Shown here: one piece after another, positions 27,951 through 36,042 of the stretch | How the letters are laid out: every line of letters starts with the position of its first letter | How positions within the stretch are numbered: position 1 is the first letter of the stretch | Assembly (NCBI GenBank): GCA_963750015.1 | Contig: CAVVPU010000016.1 | Coordinates: 62,001 to 126,000, forward strand | DNA length: 64,000 bases | Source: CAVVNC01 sp963750015 | GTDB lineage: Bacteria; Desulfobacterota; Syntrophorhabdia; Syntrophorhabdales; WCHB1-27 | Direction: 5' to 3' | The notes under the pieces: model-generated | The model's input: only the letters and a program-made list of their open reading frames with translations | The model's database searches: none | Told to the model about the DNA's origin: nothing | Translations under genes and position numbers: made by a program

Positions 27951-30006
27951 TGTCGACTCCCTCTGCTGGTGTAGACTCAGGGGTTTCTTCTATGACAAGA
28001 TCCAATCCGGGATCACATGCCGGCATATCACTCTCAGCCAGCCATCTTACGCCGTCGGCTATGTAGCCGGGCGTTACCCAGTCCGTGGCGTCGATTGCGT
28101 ATTTCAGGGCGAACTCGGATTTCTTGACATTCGCCGAGAGCTCCCGCGCGCTGAGTTCGCGCTCGTGCGGAGTGTTACCCGTGATTCCGAATAACGCCGA
28201 ATTGGCGAGCATGAATGCGTCCTCAAACGTCCGGCCGCAATGACCGCCATCAGCATCGGGCCGCTGATACGCGATACGTCGCCGGTTCTTCTCCTTCTCC
28301 GCGTCAGCCTTAGAAAGTAGCCCGCCCAGGGTGCAGTCACCGCCATCAAACCATGCTTTTAGGCAGGCGTTGCTCGTAGCCGTACCTTGGTGCACCGCGC
28401 AGGCAGTACCACCTGCGGTGATAACGGAATCGAGGTCGGTAATGATGAGGCATCGCAGTTCAAGAAAATCGAGCAATTCAAAGAAGATGTGCGCATATGC
28501 GCCTCCCACTTCCATTACGGTTATATACTGACCGGATAATTTTGGCATGTTTGGAATCGTGTCCTCAAGCTTCCGGATGATGACGGGCAGCAACAGGCGC
28601 TCACTGGTGCCTTCCACCAATACCGCCTTGTCGGCGAAGAAAAGGTCGCACCGCGTCAGGGTCAGGTACTGGTGTAGGAAATTCTTGTGCTCTTGGGGGG
28701 TCGCCCGTAACCCTTCTCGAAGGTCCTTGACCTTTGCCTGTCGGACACCGATGGCATCCGACGATGTTGCGAGGAAATATCGAATTGTCTCAAAGCCGGC
28801 TTCGTTTGCGATATGTGACGAATGCGTCGAGACGACGAACTGTACAGGCCAGGGCGCTTCTACGGCTTGCTGGGCATTGAGCTGGTCGGCGAGCTTGGAG
28901 AGTTGACGAATAAAAACCTCCTGCATCTGGGGATGCAGATGAGCTTCTGGCTCCTCAATGAAGATCAGATGAACACCAGGCGCGTTCGCTTCGGCACGGA
29001 ATGCCTTATAGAACCTAACAAGTTGAAGAAGGATGAAAATCAGATTGCGCACACCGAGCCCGTTATAAGATTCAGGCAGATTAACGCCGCTATATCCAGC
29101 ATATCTAACTTTCATATGGTTCGAGAGGAGTCTCTTAACGTCGAGCGTCGTCTCAGTTTCGAGTTCCGGTCCACCAAGACCTGGATAACCAAAAGTCCTT
29201 AACGTTGGAATCAAGCTTTTCAGCTTGACGTTGAAATCCTGGTCGATCTTTTGCTGGATATCCTGCACCGCTTCCGTCAAGGCTTCGGCGATTCCCCGAT
29301 CATCTGCATTCGCCGTCGGGGACATGGCAGTGGTAAAAAGGTCTTCGAGTATTTTTGCGAGAACGTCTGTTTGTCTCGAGGTATTATCGTCCAGACCACG
29401 CTGGGCATTCACAAAGCCCGTTGCCACAAGCGGACGCAGCGAGCCCTGCGACATCTGTTTTCGGTTTGTTGGATCGTTTGGGTCTTGGGCCCAGACCTTT
29501 GCCGTGAATAGGGACGGGATCCGCTCGCGCAGAACAAGAAAGAAATTCACGCGGGTTTCAGCAGTCAAATCGTCACGAGGCTGGCCCTCAAACAGAGCGT
29601 CGATTGCACCGTCGCGCAATTCATACCGACTAACCACAAGAGCTTCGTTGCAATTGAGGTCTAGATCAATAACGAAATCGCTCAGTGGGCCGAGCTGGGG
29701 CTGTGCAGGATCGTAACGAAAGAACATCTTGAGCTCGATGCTTGGGATCAGCGCTCGCACTTCGTTGTCTGCAAGCCCGTCGTTCTTAGCCTTTAGTGCG
29801 GCGCAGAAACCATCATATGACGCGCTCGAAAAGTCTTCAATCTGAAACGTGGGATTGGATTCGATCAGGAAGCGCCGCATGACTTCCGAAAGTGAGGTTT
29901 TTCCACTGTTATTGCGGCCGACCACAACGGTCGTTTGGTCCTCCAAGGCCAGCTCCACATCGGCGAGGAGTCGGAAGTTTTTGATCTGTACTCTGTGTAT
30001 TCTCAT
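27943..30006 (-). CDS. OLD-family ATPase/TOPRIM nuclease, GajA-type
   Basis: A 687-residue protein with an ABC-type ATPase at the N-terminus (Walker A GRNNSGKT, residues 30-37; Walker B HLIFIEEPEAHLHPQMQ; VVSTHSSHIANEAGF). A TOPRIM nuclease domain follows, with AVLVEGTSERLLLPVI and LIITDLDSV holding the acidic metal ligands. In Gabija systems such a protein cuts invading DNA when the NTP pool falls. GGGAGGG precedes the ATG. The helicase gene starts inside its last codons. Other OLD class 2 pairs cannot be excluded. Confidence 0.82.
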   Translation of the reverse strand: MRIHRVQIKNFRLLADVELALEDQTTVVVGRNNSGKTSLSEVMRRFLIESNPTFQIEDFSSASYDGFCAALKAKNDGLADNEVRALIPSIELKMFFRYDPAQPQLGPLSDFVIDLDLNCNEALVVSRYELRDGAIDALFEGQPRDDLTAETRVNFFLVLRERIPSLFTAKVWAQDPNDPTNRKQMSQGSLRPLVATGFVNAQRGLDDNTSRQTDVLAKILEDLFTTAMSPTANADDRGIAEALTEAVQDIQQKIDQDFNVKLKSLIPTLRTFGYPGLGGPELETETTLDVKRLLSNHMKVRYAGYSGVNLPESYNGLGVRNLIFILLQLVRFYKAFRAEANAPGVHLIFIEEPEAHLHPQMQEVFIRQLSKLADQLNAQQAVEAPWPVQFVVSTHSSHIANEAGFETIRYFLATSSDAIGVRQAKVKDLREGLRATPQEHKNFLHQYLTLTRCDLFFADKAVLVEGTSERLLLPVIIRKLEDTIPNMPKLSGQYITVMEVGGAYAHIFFELLDFLELRCLIITDLDSVITAGGTACAVHQGTATSNACLKAWFDGGDCTLGGLLSKADAEKEKNRRRIAYQRPDADGGHCGRTFEDAFMLANSALFGITGNTPHERELSARELSANVKKSEFALKYAIDATDWVTPGYIADGVRWLAESDMPACDPGLDLVIEETPESTPAEGVDNA

Positions 30007-30349
30007 GTTCCCTCCCGCCCGACTGCTTTCCTGTAAAGCCGGCTACTCAATTCAAGGCAATACCACACTCGATCTCTCGGCGAAGGTGCAGCATAGAGTG
30101 AGGGACATCCTTCAGTATTTCAATAGCACTCAGGAAAGGAAAGGGGTCAGCCACTGACGTGGGACAGTTTCCCCTGCCACATGTGTCAATCTTGCCATCA
30201 GTAATGTTGTATTGCAAGAAAAACATTCAGCGGCGCACTTTCAGGAAGCACACTCAGGCACGAAGTGCGGCAGAACGGTGAAGATTACACACCCGCCAAC
30301 AAATCGAAAACCACTTTTGCCTGACGCTGCCGCCGAAGCTGCGACACGA
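30007..30349. other. Intergenic stretch upstream of the OLD-family gene, no gene seen
   Basis: About 340 bases between the cyclase-like gene and the OLD-family gene. It should hold the promoter of the leftward nuclease-helicase pair, but I see no clear -35/-10. No open frame with protein-like composition, RNA gene or repeat is apparent. Base composition is more even than in the transfer genes, like the rest of the island. Confidence 0.35.
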
Positions 30350-31195
30350 TTACTTCTTTTTGGAACGCAACTCTCCTATGTTGATTTGCATATCGGCAAG
30401 ATCTATTGAGCTATCAGTGACTTTCTTATTATGATATTCAGAAAAATACAGTAACTTATCGAGGGCACTTTCGTCGGTCCCGTTTATCGATGCATTTTTC
30501 AATATGGTGTTCTTGACATCGCGCAGAATTGCCCAACGTTGCACATTGGTGAGATTGATCAAACCCGCATACCAATCAAAACAGTAATTGTCAGCTTCAT
30601 CTTTGTAAAAGAAGCGCTCCACAGGATACGATATTTCGTTTAAGTATTTAGCCAATTTATCATCGAGAAGAATCTTCGGTTTCTTGGCATCTTTTTCGAG
30701 CTTAACAGCATTGTTCAAAGCCTCACTGAGTCCGAAAAGAAATCTCTCCCTCTCAGACTCGTACCCGAATCCAATCGAAACCCCTCCCCTAAGAGGACAA
30801 CCTGTAAGTGCGACCATACGGCTATAGCAGTTGGACATGGCTACAAAGAGCGTCTCTATGCAATATCCTATTGCTCTGTTTCTCTCTTCGGATGGGACAG
30901 AGGATCCTTCCACCGTAATGTTCCCAGGGGCGGAGAAGAATATGATATTGTCGGATACGACACGAATCCCGATAGAGCTTATGACTTTTCGTCGGAGATT
31001 AAGGTACGCGGACGATAAGGGCTCTGGACTTTCCTGGTAAAAAGAGTTGAGCCACCCGATCGTCGCGGCATAAACCTGTTCCTCAAAGACGCGTATGCCC
31101 TTGAGGTCTCCGATAAACTTCTTTGTAAAAGCCTTATAGCCAAGAATATCGGCGTATGCTACTATCTGCCGGTCGGAGGCCCATCTTTCTTCCAT
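30350..31195 (-). CDS. Class III nucleotide-cyclase-like protein
   Basis: A 281-residue protein with a layout like class III cyclases. IVAYADILGYKAFTKKF near the N-terminus carries a candidate metal-binding Asp. VVSDNIIFFS, about 65 residues on, could hold the second Asp, and GCPLRGGVSIGFGY resembles the later strand-loop-strand. FLFGLSEALNNAVKLEK then follows. Proteins of this type occur as solitary genes and in phage-defence loci. No adjacent effector gene of Pycsar type (TIR or transmembrane with a nucleotide-binding domain) is seen. It is AT-rich like its neighbours. Enzymatic activity is not proven by these motifs alone. Confidence 0.55.
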   Translation of the reverse strand: MEERWASDRQIVAYADILGYKAFTKKFIGDLKGIRVFEEQVYAATIGWLNSFYQESPEPLSSAYLNLRRKVISSIGIRVVSDNIIFFSAPGNITVEGSSVPSEERNRAIGYCIETLFVAMSNCYSRMVALTGCPLRGGVSIGFGYESERERFLFGLSEALNNAVKLEKDAKKPKILLDDKLAKYLNEISYPVERFFYKDEADNYCFDWYAGLINLTNVQRWAILRDVKNTILKNASINGTDESALDKLLYFSEYHNKKVTDSSIDLADMQINIGELRSKKK

Positions 31196-31456
31196 GTGAT
31201 TAGGCTTTCCTTTCGATGTTTTCTACCTCTCCACTTTGGCGCTTCTTCGGTTGGGACAAACATCTTCTTCACAACGCGGTGTAAACCGACGACCTTTGGT
31301 CTCTCCGACATAATGTATGAGGTGGGTGTTGTCTTTCTTGTGGCGAACAGTCCACTGATAGATGCCCGGTGAATTCCCAAACCGCCAGCGAAAAACACAA
31401 TGATCACCGTCTGTGAAGGTGAATGGAGCTTCAAAATATAGAGAGAGTTCCTTCAT
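31162..31456 (-). pseudogene. GIY-YIG-like nuclease, short and probably frameshifted
   Basis: The first frame starts at 31456 with MKELSLYFEAPFTF and holds PGIYQWTV and HLIHYVGETKG, the two strands of a GIY-YIG nuclease. The frame closes at 31223. A neighbouring frame carries RVVKKMFVPTEEAPKWRG and runs to 31162, overlapping the cyclase-like gene start. A single indel near 31270-31290 would join them into a protein of about 97 residues, still shorter than a full nuclease. It may be a truncated gene at the edge of the insertion sequence or a sequence error. Confidence 0.5.
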
Positions 31457-31644
31457 TGGCTCCGAGGTTCCGTACGTGAATTCTAAAAAAGCCTCAAGAC
31501 CAGGCCTTGCAATCTATCATTTTCGCCCGTCGGTTACCCGATTTGCCCTGTTTAATGAATACCATTCGCATTCCGGCAGGTGCAAGAGAAATCTTGAAAA
31601 CCACCTTTCAGGAAGAAGCCCAGCGGCACAAAATGCAGATAGCG

Positions 31645-31660
31645 GAAGCTGTGAAAAAAT
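31645..31660 (+). repeat. Left terminal inverted repeat of the IS
   Basis: GAAGCTGTGAAAAAAT, perfectly complementary to the right end at 33455-33470. Confidence 0.85.
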
Positions 31661-31713
31661 CCCCTCTATTGTAGAGAAAGCAGCCTCTTTTTCATGGATT
31701 CATCCCCTGTGAA

Positions 31714-33300
31714 ATGATAGATTTTTCCTGTAAGGACGCGCATTTCAGGGGGTGCGAAAAGAATATGACGGTCAGCAAGGATGCGGAGAACAGACCGGTC
31801 AACAGTCTTCCCGGCTTCGAGGCTGCTTATGGAAAGAGGGAGGGTGAGCCGTCTCCTCGAATGGAGGCGAAGCCGAGACTCATTCCCGTGGACCGCAAGC
31901 AGATGAGGATCGTCCCCGTGGACGTGGAAAGGCTTATCCCGTACGACCATGAGGCGAGGGCGATCTGGGAGTTCGTCGGAAGACTCGACCTTTCTCTCTA
32001 CTACAAGGAGATCGGCTCTCTTGAAGGGGACGCCGGTCGTCCCGCCTACGACCCGAGGGTCCTCGTCAGCCTCTGGCTCTATGCGTTAAGCAAAGGCGTA
32101 GGCTCGGCCAGGGAGATCGCGAGGCGTACGGAATACGATCCCGCCTTTCAATGGCTTACTGGAATGGAGATCGTAAACTATCACACCGTCTCGGACTTCA
32201 GGACGGCTCATAGGGAGCGCCTCGATCAGCTCTTTGTCCAAGCCTTGGGGATCATGAGCGCCGAGGGCCTCGTGACCCTCGAGAGAGTCACGCACGACGG
32301 GACCAAGATAAAAGCCTGCGCCGGCCACAACGGCTTCAGAAGAGAAGAACGCATAAAACGGCACCTGAAAGCGGCCGAGGAGCAGATAAGGCTCCTTCGG
32401 GAATCTCCGGAAGAAGAGATGAGCCTCTGCCGGCAAAAGGCGCAGGAGCGCTCGGCCACGGAGAAAAAGGAGCGGATGGAACGCGCCCTTTCCGAGCTTG
32501 CGAAGATCAGGGAGGGGAGAAAGAAAGAGGAGGCCCGGGCGAGCATAACGGATCCCGACGCAAGGATCATGAAGCAGTCGGATGGCGGGTACGCTCCTTC
32601 CTACAATCTTCAGGTCTCGACGGACGCCGCCTTCGGCGTGATCGTCGCGCAAGCGGTAAGCCAACGTCCCGAAGACTGCAATGAACTTCTGCCCGCCGTG
32701 CAAAGAATAGAGGAGAATTTCGGAAAGGCGCCCACTCAAATAGTCGCCGACGGCGGCTATACAACAAGAGAGAACATTATAGCCATGGACGACAAAAAGA
32801 CTGACTTTATCGGCTCCTATGAAGGGCGGGGCAAAAAGAGACCGATGCACGACTTCCATCGCGACAAGTTCGTCTACGATTCCGAAAACGACGCATATCT
32901 TTGCCCCTGTGGCAAGGCCCTTTCTTACCGGGGGAGTGGCAGGGGGATCGGGAAAGAGAACTACATTTACCGGGCAAAGCCCGAAGACTGCCTGTCCTGC
33001 CCCTTCAAGGCGAAGTGCTGCCCGAAGGCAAAAAGCCGCTCTGTCGTCAGGGTCGTCGATCATCCCGCCGTAGTCGCTTTCCTCGAAAAGATGAAGACCG
33101 ACAAGGCCAAGGAGGCGTATAAGACTCGGGGGCCGATCGCCGAATTCGCGAACGCCTGGATAAAATCGAAGATCGCCCTCAGGGCCTTCCGCCTCCGGGG
33201 ACTTCTGAAGGTAGGCATGGAGACCCTGTGGGCGTGTCTGACCTACAACGTGCAGCAGTGGATAAGGCTCCGCTGGAGGCCGAGGCTGGAACAGGGATAA
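31714..33300 (+). CDS. IS1182-type DDE transposase
   Basis: A 528-residue transposase. An N-terminal DUF772-type domain (LIPYDHEARAIWEFVGRLDLS, then RPAYDPRVLVSLWLYALSKG and FQWLTGMEIVNYHTVSDFR) precedes the DDE catalytic core: THDGTKIKA, a long charged coiled-coil insertion (residues about 210-285), VADGGYTTRENI, and a zinc-like CPCGKA ... CLSCPFKAKC module. The gene is intact, so the element may be active. The first ATG at 31714 has no good ribosome site; the in-frame ATG at 31765 (MTVSKDAENRP) may be the real start. Confidence 0.9.
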   Translation: MIDFSCKDAHFRGCEKNMTVSKDAENRPVNSLPGFEAAYGKREGEPSPRMEAKPRLIPVDRKQMRIVPVDVERLIPYDHEARAIWEFVGRLDLSLYYKEIGSLEGDAGRPAYDPRVLVSLWLYALSKGVGSAREIARRTEYDPAFQWLTGMEIVNYHTVSDFRTAHRERLDQLFVQALGIMSAEGLVTLERVTHDGTKIKACAGHNGFRREERIKRHLKAAEEQIRLLRESPEEEMSLCRQKAQERSATEKKERMERALSELAKIREGRKKEEARASITDPDARIMKQSDGGYAPSYNLQVSTDAAFGVIVAQAVSQRPEDCNELLPAVQRIEENFGKAPTQIVADGGYTTRENIIAMDDKKTDFIGSYEGRGKKRPMHDFHRDKFVYDSENDAYLCPCGKALSYRGSGRGIGKENYIYRAKPEDCLSCPFKAKCCPKAKSRSVVRVVDHPAVVAFLEKMKTDKAKEAYKTRGPIAEFANAWIKSKIALRAFRLRGLLKVGMETLWACLTYNVQQWIRLRWRPRLEQG

Positions 33301-33454
33301 GAGATGCAGAAGGAGAAAAGAGGAGGACGAACAGAGACAACCGAGGCTGCAAGCCCCAAAGGAGGAGGCACGATGCCCGGGCCGTAGGCCGACTTTTCGA
33401 CTGACGACGAATTGCGCTTATCGAAAACACGAAACATCGCACCCCTGTGATTAC

Positions 33455-33470
33455 ATTTTTTCACAGCTTC
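33455..33470 (-). repeat. Right terminal inverted repeat of the IS
   Basis: ATTTTTTCACAGCTTC, the exact complement of the left end at 31645-31660. Confidence 0.85.
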
Positions 33471-33580
33471 GCGGGTGAAGGTTTCACTCTGTGCGCCTTC
33501 AGGAGGAAAGTCGGTCATGTGCTACAGCCCCTCTCCGTCAGAAGAACTTGCCGCAAATGCAAACAGTTGTTTCACCGGAT

Positions 33581-33610
33581 TGACATAACAGGGGGCGGGG
33601 CCCTATACTT
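33581..33610 (+). promoter_or_regulatory. Sigma70-type promoter for the ABC exporter genes
   Basis: TTGACA at 33581-33586 and TATACT at 33605-33610 are separated by 18 bases of G-rich sequence, about 37 bases before the GTG start. This is the best standard promoter in the window. It lies just outside the insertion sequence. Confidence 0.65.
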
Positions 33611-33646
33611 GCGTCGGTCCACTAACGATTGATGTGAGAGCTTTCC

Positions 33647-34357
33647 GTGATCGAGCTGAGTAACGTAACCAAACGGTACGGTTCCCTTCTGGCCGTGAAC
33701 GATATCACCTTTTCCGTCAAGGCCGGCGAGTATTTCGCTCTCCTCGGGCCCAACGGCGCAGGAAAGACCACGATCGTCAGGATGCTCCTCGACTTTACGC
33801 AGCCGACATCGGGAAGCCTGTCATTAAGCGGGCTCCCGAGCACCGATGCGGCTTGTCGCAGGGGGGTCGGCTATGTGGCCGAGAATCTCCGTATTCCGTC
33901 CTATCTGTCCGGCTGGCAGTACCTGGAGCGGTGCGCGAACTTGTTGAACATGACCCCAACCGAGGCCAAGAACGAATGCAGGCGTATTGTCGGACTCATC
34001 GGCATGGATGGCAGGGAACACACGAAAGCAGGTACCTATTCGAAGGGTATGGTCCAGCGGTTCGGGCTCGGCGCGGCCCTCATGGGGCATCCGAAGCTGC
34101 TCATTCTCGACGAGCCGGCCTCCGGTCTCGATCCCATCGGCATCAGGGAAATTCGTCTGCTTTTGGAGTCTCTTAAAGGTGAGGGAATAACAATCTTCCT
34201 CAATTCGCACTTTCTCTCGGAAGTCGAGAAAATATGCGACACGGTCGCCATCATCGACCGCGGCAGGCTTCTGGTCAAGGACAGTATTGCCTCCATCATC
34301 AAGGAGGGCGAGACGCTTGAAGACCTGTTCGTGAGACTCGTCAAGGGGGCGACATGA
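33647..34357 (+). CDS. ABC transporter ATP-binding protein
   Basis: A 236-residue ABC-2 type ATPase. Walker A GPNGAGKTT is at residues 34-42, the signature YSKGMVQRFGLG is at about 130, and Walker B LLILDEPASGLDP is followed by LNSHFLSEVEKICD with the switch histidine. The start is GTG. It overlaps the permease gene by four bases (ATGA). Pairs of this kind export drugs, lipids or peptides; the substrate is unknown. Neither gene is recognised as part of conjugation. Confidence 0.93.
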   Translation: MIELSNVTKRYGSLLAVNDITFSVKAGEYFALLGPNGAGKTTIVRMLLDFTQPTSGSLSLSGLPSTDAACRRGVGYVAENLRIPSYLSGWQYLERCANLLNMTPTEAKNECRRIVGLIGMDGREHTKAGTYSKGMVQRFGLGAALMGHPKLLILDEPASGLDPIGIREIRLLLESLKGEGITIFLNSHFLSEVEKICDTVAIIDRGRLLVKDSIASIIKEGETLEDLFVRLVKGAT

Positions 34358-35178
34358 AGACGGCGAACCCCATTGCGAAGATTGCGAAGTACACCCTTCT
34401 TGACGAGATCCGCCAGAGAAGCTTCGTCGTCATGTTCATCGTCTGTGTCGCATTCGTCTTTCTTGCTCGCGGTTGCTATCGGGGGAATTACGTGGTGAAC
34501 GGCGAGGCGCTCGATGCCGCGACGGTTGTGGCTGCAGTGTCGAAAGCAGCCTTTCATGTCATCGCCGTGGTCACCATGCTTATTGCGGCCTTGCTTTCCA
34601 TGCGTACGTTCAGGCGTGACCGGGATGGGGGGATGCAATCGGCCATCCTGTCAAAACCCATTACCCGGCGGCAATACGTGCTGGGCAAGGTGATGGGCCT
34701 GTGGGTTCTGTCGGCCCTCTTCATGCTCATCCTCCAGGCCATCGTGCTTCTGACCGTCGTCATATCCGCGGGTGTGGTGATACCCGGATATCCTGTTGCC
34801 GCGCTCCTGTGCTGCCTCAATTTGCTCTTTGTGGTTATCGCCGTCTTGCTCTTATCGCTCCTCATGCCTGAAACAGCGGCTTTCCTCTGTATCATGGGAA
34901 TCGCCGTTGTCGGCCTCATAATCGACGGGATGAACGCGCTCGGCGGCAGCCAGATAGCCCAGGCGATGGCCGGCCCAACGCAGACCGTCTCATTAGGAAA
35001 GATCCTCTACTACTTGTGGCCCAAGCTTTCCGGGATGCAGTATTTCGCTTCTTCCTTCATAGGCGGTGGCGGCTTTCAGGGCCTTTGGTCGGTCTATCCT
35101 CTTTTCAACATCCTGTTCTATTGTCTTATACTCTGCGCGTTGCTGCTTTGGCGTTTCAGAAAGGAAGAGATAGTTTAA
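34354..35178 (+). CDS. ABC-2 type transporter permease
   Basis: A 274-residue integral membrane protein with about six hydrophobic segments (for example FVVMFIVCVAFVFLA, AAFHVIAVVTMLIAALLSM, LLFVVIAVLLLSLLM). The motif RDGGMQSAILSKPITRRQYVLGK after the second helix is typical of ABC-2 permeases. It forms the membrane half of the exporter encoded with the ATPase upstream. No third component follows. Confidence 0.88.
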   Translation: MKTANPIAKIAKYTLLDEIRQRSFVVMFIVCVAFVFLARGCYRGNYVVNGEALDAATVVAAVSKAAFHVIAVVTMLIAALLSMRTFRRDRDGGMQSAILSKPITRRQYVLGKVMGLWVLSALFMLILQAIVLLTVVISAGVVIPGYPVAALLCCLNLLFVVIAVLLLSLLMPETAAFLCIMGIAVVGLIIDGMNALGGSQIAQAMAGPTQTVSLGKILYYLWPKLSGMQYFASSFIGGGGFQGLWSVYPLFNILFYCLILCALLLWRFRKEEIV

Positions 35179-35262
35179 CGGTTGCCCTTATTAAAGGCGA
35201 TAAGACGTTGGGCATGATTCACGACTTTAAGAAGAACGGAGAGTAGGATAGGAAGCAGTAAG

Positions 35263-35508
35263 TCATGCCCAGTTCTGCCGATACCACTGGCCCGTGATCA
35301 GATCCTGAAAGACCGCGAACCTTGAGCCAGTGGTGAACTCCAACAGATAGTAGAGCCGGGAGATCGGTTTTCGCCACCATTCGTCGTCTATCCGCCACAC
35401 GTTGAGAACCTCTTTCACCTGCAAGAGCCTCTTTCTGAACTTCACGGCTTTTGGCGCACCGTGTGGGGCGACGACTTCTATCGGTTCCGGATCGTAGGGG
35501 GAACTCAT
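35263..35508 (-). CDS. DUF6504-type small protein associated with translesion polymerases
   Basis: An 81-residue protein with VLNVWRIDDEWWRKPISRLYYLLE and FAVFQDLITGQWYRQ, the pattern of small proteins found beside ImuB/DinB polymerase genes. Their function is not established. It lies close to a dinB gene here, though in its own unit. An inverted repeat, TAGAAT-N4-ATTCTA, lies 11 bases upstream of the start. Confidence 0.65.
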   Translation of the reverse strand: MSSPYDPEPIEVVAPHGAPKAVKFRKRLLQVKEVLNVWRIDDEWWRKPISRLYYLLEFTTGSRFAVFQDLITGQWYRQNWA

Positions 35509-35518
35509 GAGGATAATA

Positions 35519-35534
35519 TAGAATGTTTATTCTA
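35519..35534. promoter_or_regulatory. Inverted repeat TAGAAT-N4-ATTCTA, possible operator
   Basis: TAGAATGTTTATTCTA lies between the leftward DUF6504 gene and the rightward zinc-ribbon gene, beside promoter-like hexamers. Its symmetry and its place by repair genes would suit an SOS-type repressor, but it does not match a LexA consensus I know. Confidence 0.4.
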
Positions 35535-35536
35535 AA

Positions 35537-35599
35537 TTGACAAGATACTGTCGGCAGAGTAAAAATGGCTTGACGGGGGATAGCCCGAGGACATAAGAT
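35537..35599 (+). promoter_or_regulatory. Two tandem promoter-like hexamer pairs
   Basis: TTGACA (35537-35542) with TAAAAA 17 bases on, and TTGACG (35570-35575) with TAAGAT (35594-35599) 18 bases on, both read toward the zinc-ribbon gene. The second is the better placed, 39 bases before the ATG. Confidence 0.45.
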
Positions 35600-35638
35600 G
35601 TGGTTCCATCAAGACAACCGAATAGAGGAACAATAAAG

Positions 35639-35821
35639 ATGCAAGCCACACCTGTTGCGCTCAAACCTTGGTACAAGACGTGTTGCCGTTGTAAGAAACC
35701 GACCTTCGAGGACCTCCTTGATGAGCGAGGTCTTTGTGACTATTGCAGAGAGATAGTGGCCATGAAGGTGTCGTCGAGAAGAAAAGAGGTCACGTCGCAG
35801 TCCGCTATGTACCGTAAATAG
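35639..35821 (+). CDS. Small zinc-ribbon-like protein
   Basis: A 60-residue protein with two cysteine pairs (CCRCKKPTF and GLCDYC) spaced as in a zinc ribbon, and a basic C-terminus. GAGGA precedes the ATG at 35639; an upstream in-frame ATG at 35600 lies over the -10 hexamer and is unlikely. No function can be assigned; small zinc ribbons often bind nucleic acid or protein partners. Confidence 0.55.
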   Translation: MQATPVALKPWYKTCCRCKKPTFEDLLDERGLCDYCREIVAMKVSSRRKEVTSQSAMYRK

Positions 35822-35851
35822 CTATTCTTTTGCCCTTTAATAGGATACCGC

Positions 35852-36016
35852 ATGCAAAGCCCCGTCAGCGAGAACATTCCCAAGGAAACCCTCCTTCAGA
35901 TGATCAGGAACCTTCTCCGCTCCGATCTTGACCTGACGTTTCTTCTGAAGCTCGAGCAGCGAGAGATCGAACAGCTTGTTGCCGCCGTGCGAGAAAGAGT
36001 AGGCGAAAGTCGGTAG
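35852..36016 (+). CDS. Short helical protein of 54 residues
   Basis: An open frame from ATG at 35852 to TAG at 36014-36016 with natural composition: ETLLQMIRNLLRSDLDLTFL then LEQREIEQLVAAVRERV, which reads as two amphipathic helices. A weak AGGA site lies upstream. It follows the zinc-ribbon gene by 30 bases on the same strand and converges with dinB. Family unknown. Confidence 0.45.
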   Translation: MQSPVSENIPKETLLQMIRNLLRSDLDLTFLLKLEQREIEQLVAAVRERVGESR

Positions 36017-36042
36017 GGTAGTTCGGGATCGACAATCTCCGT

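Larger units (their letters stand above)
31645..33470 (+). mobile_element. IS1182-family insertion sequence
   Basis: A complete insertion sequence of 1826 bases bounded by 16-base perfect terminal inverted repeats, GAAGCTGTGAAAAAAT at 31645-31660 and its complement at 33455-33470. It contains a single transposase gene. No target-site duplication is obvious. It lies between the defence island and the ABC exporter genes. Confidence 0.85.

Noticed and set aside
32086..33063. Leftward frame of 325 codons inside the insertion sequence
   Set aside because: It is antisense to the transposase and has no recognisable features.
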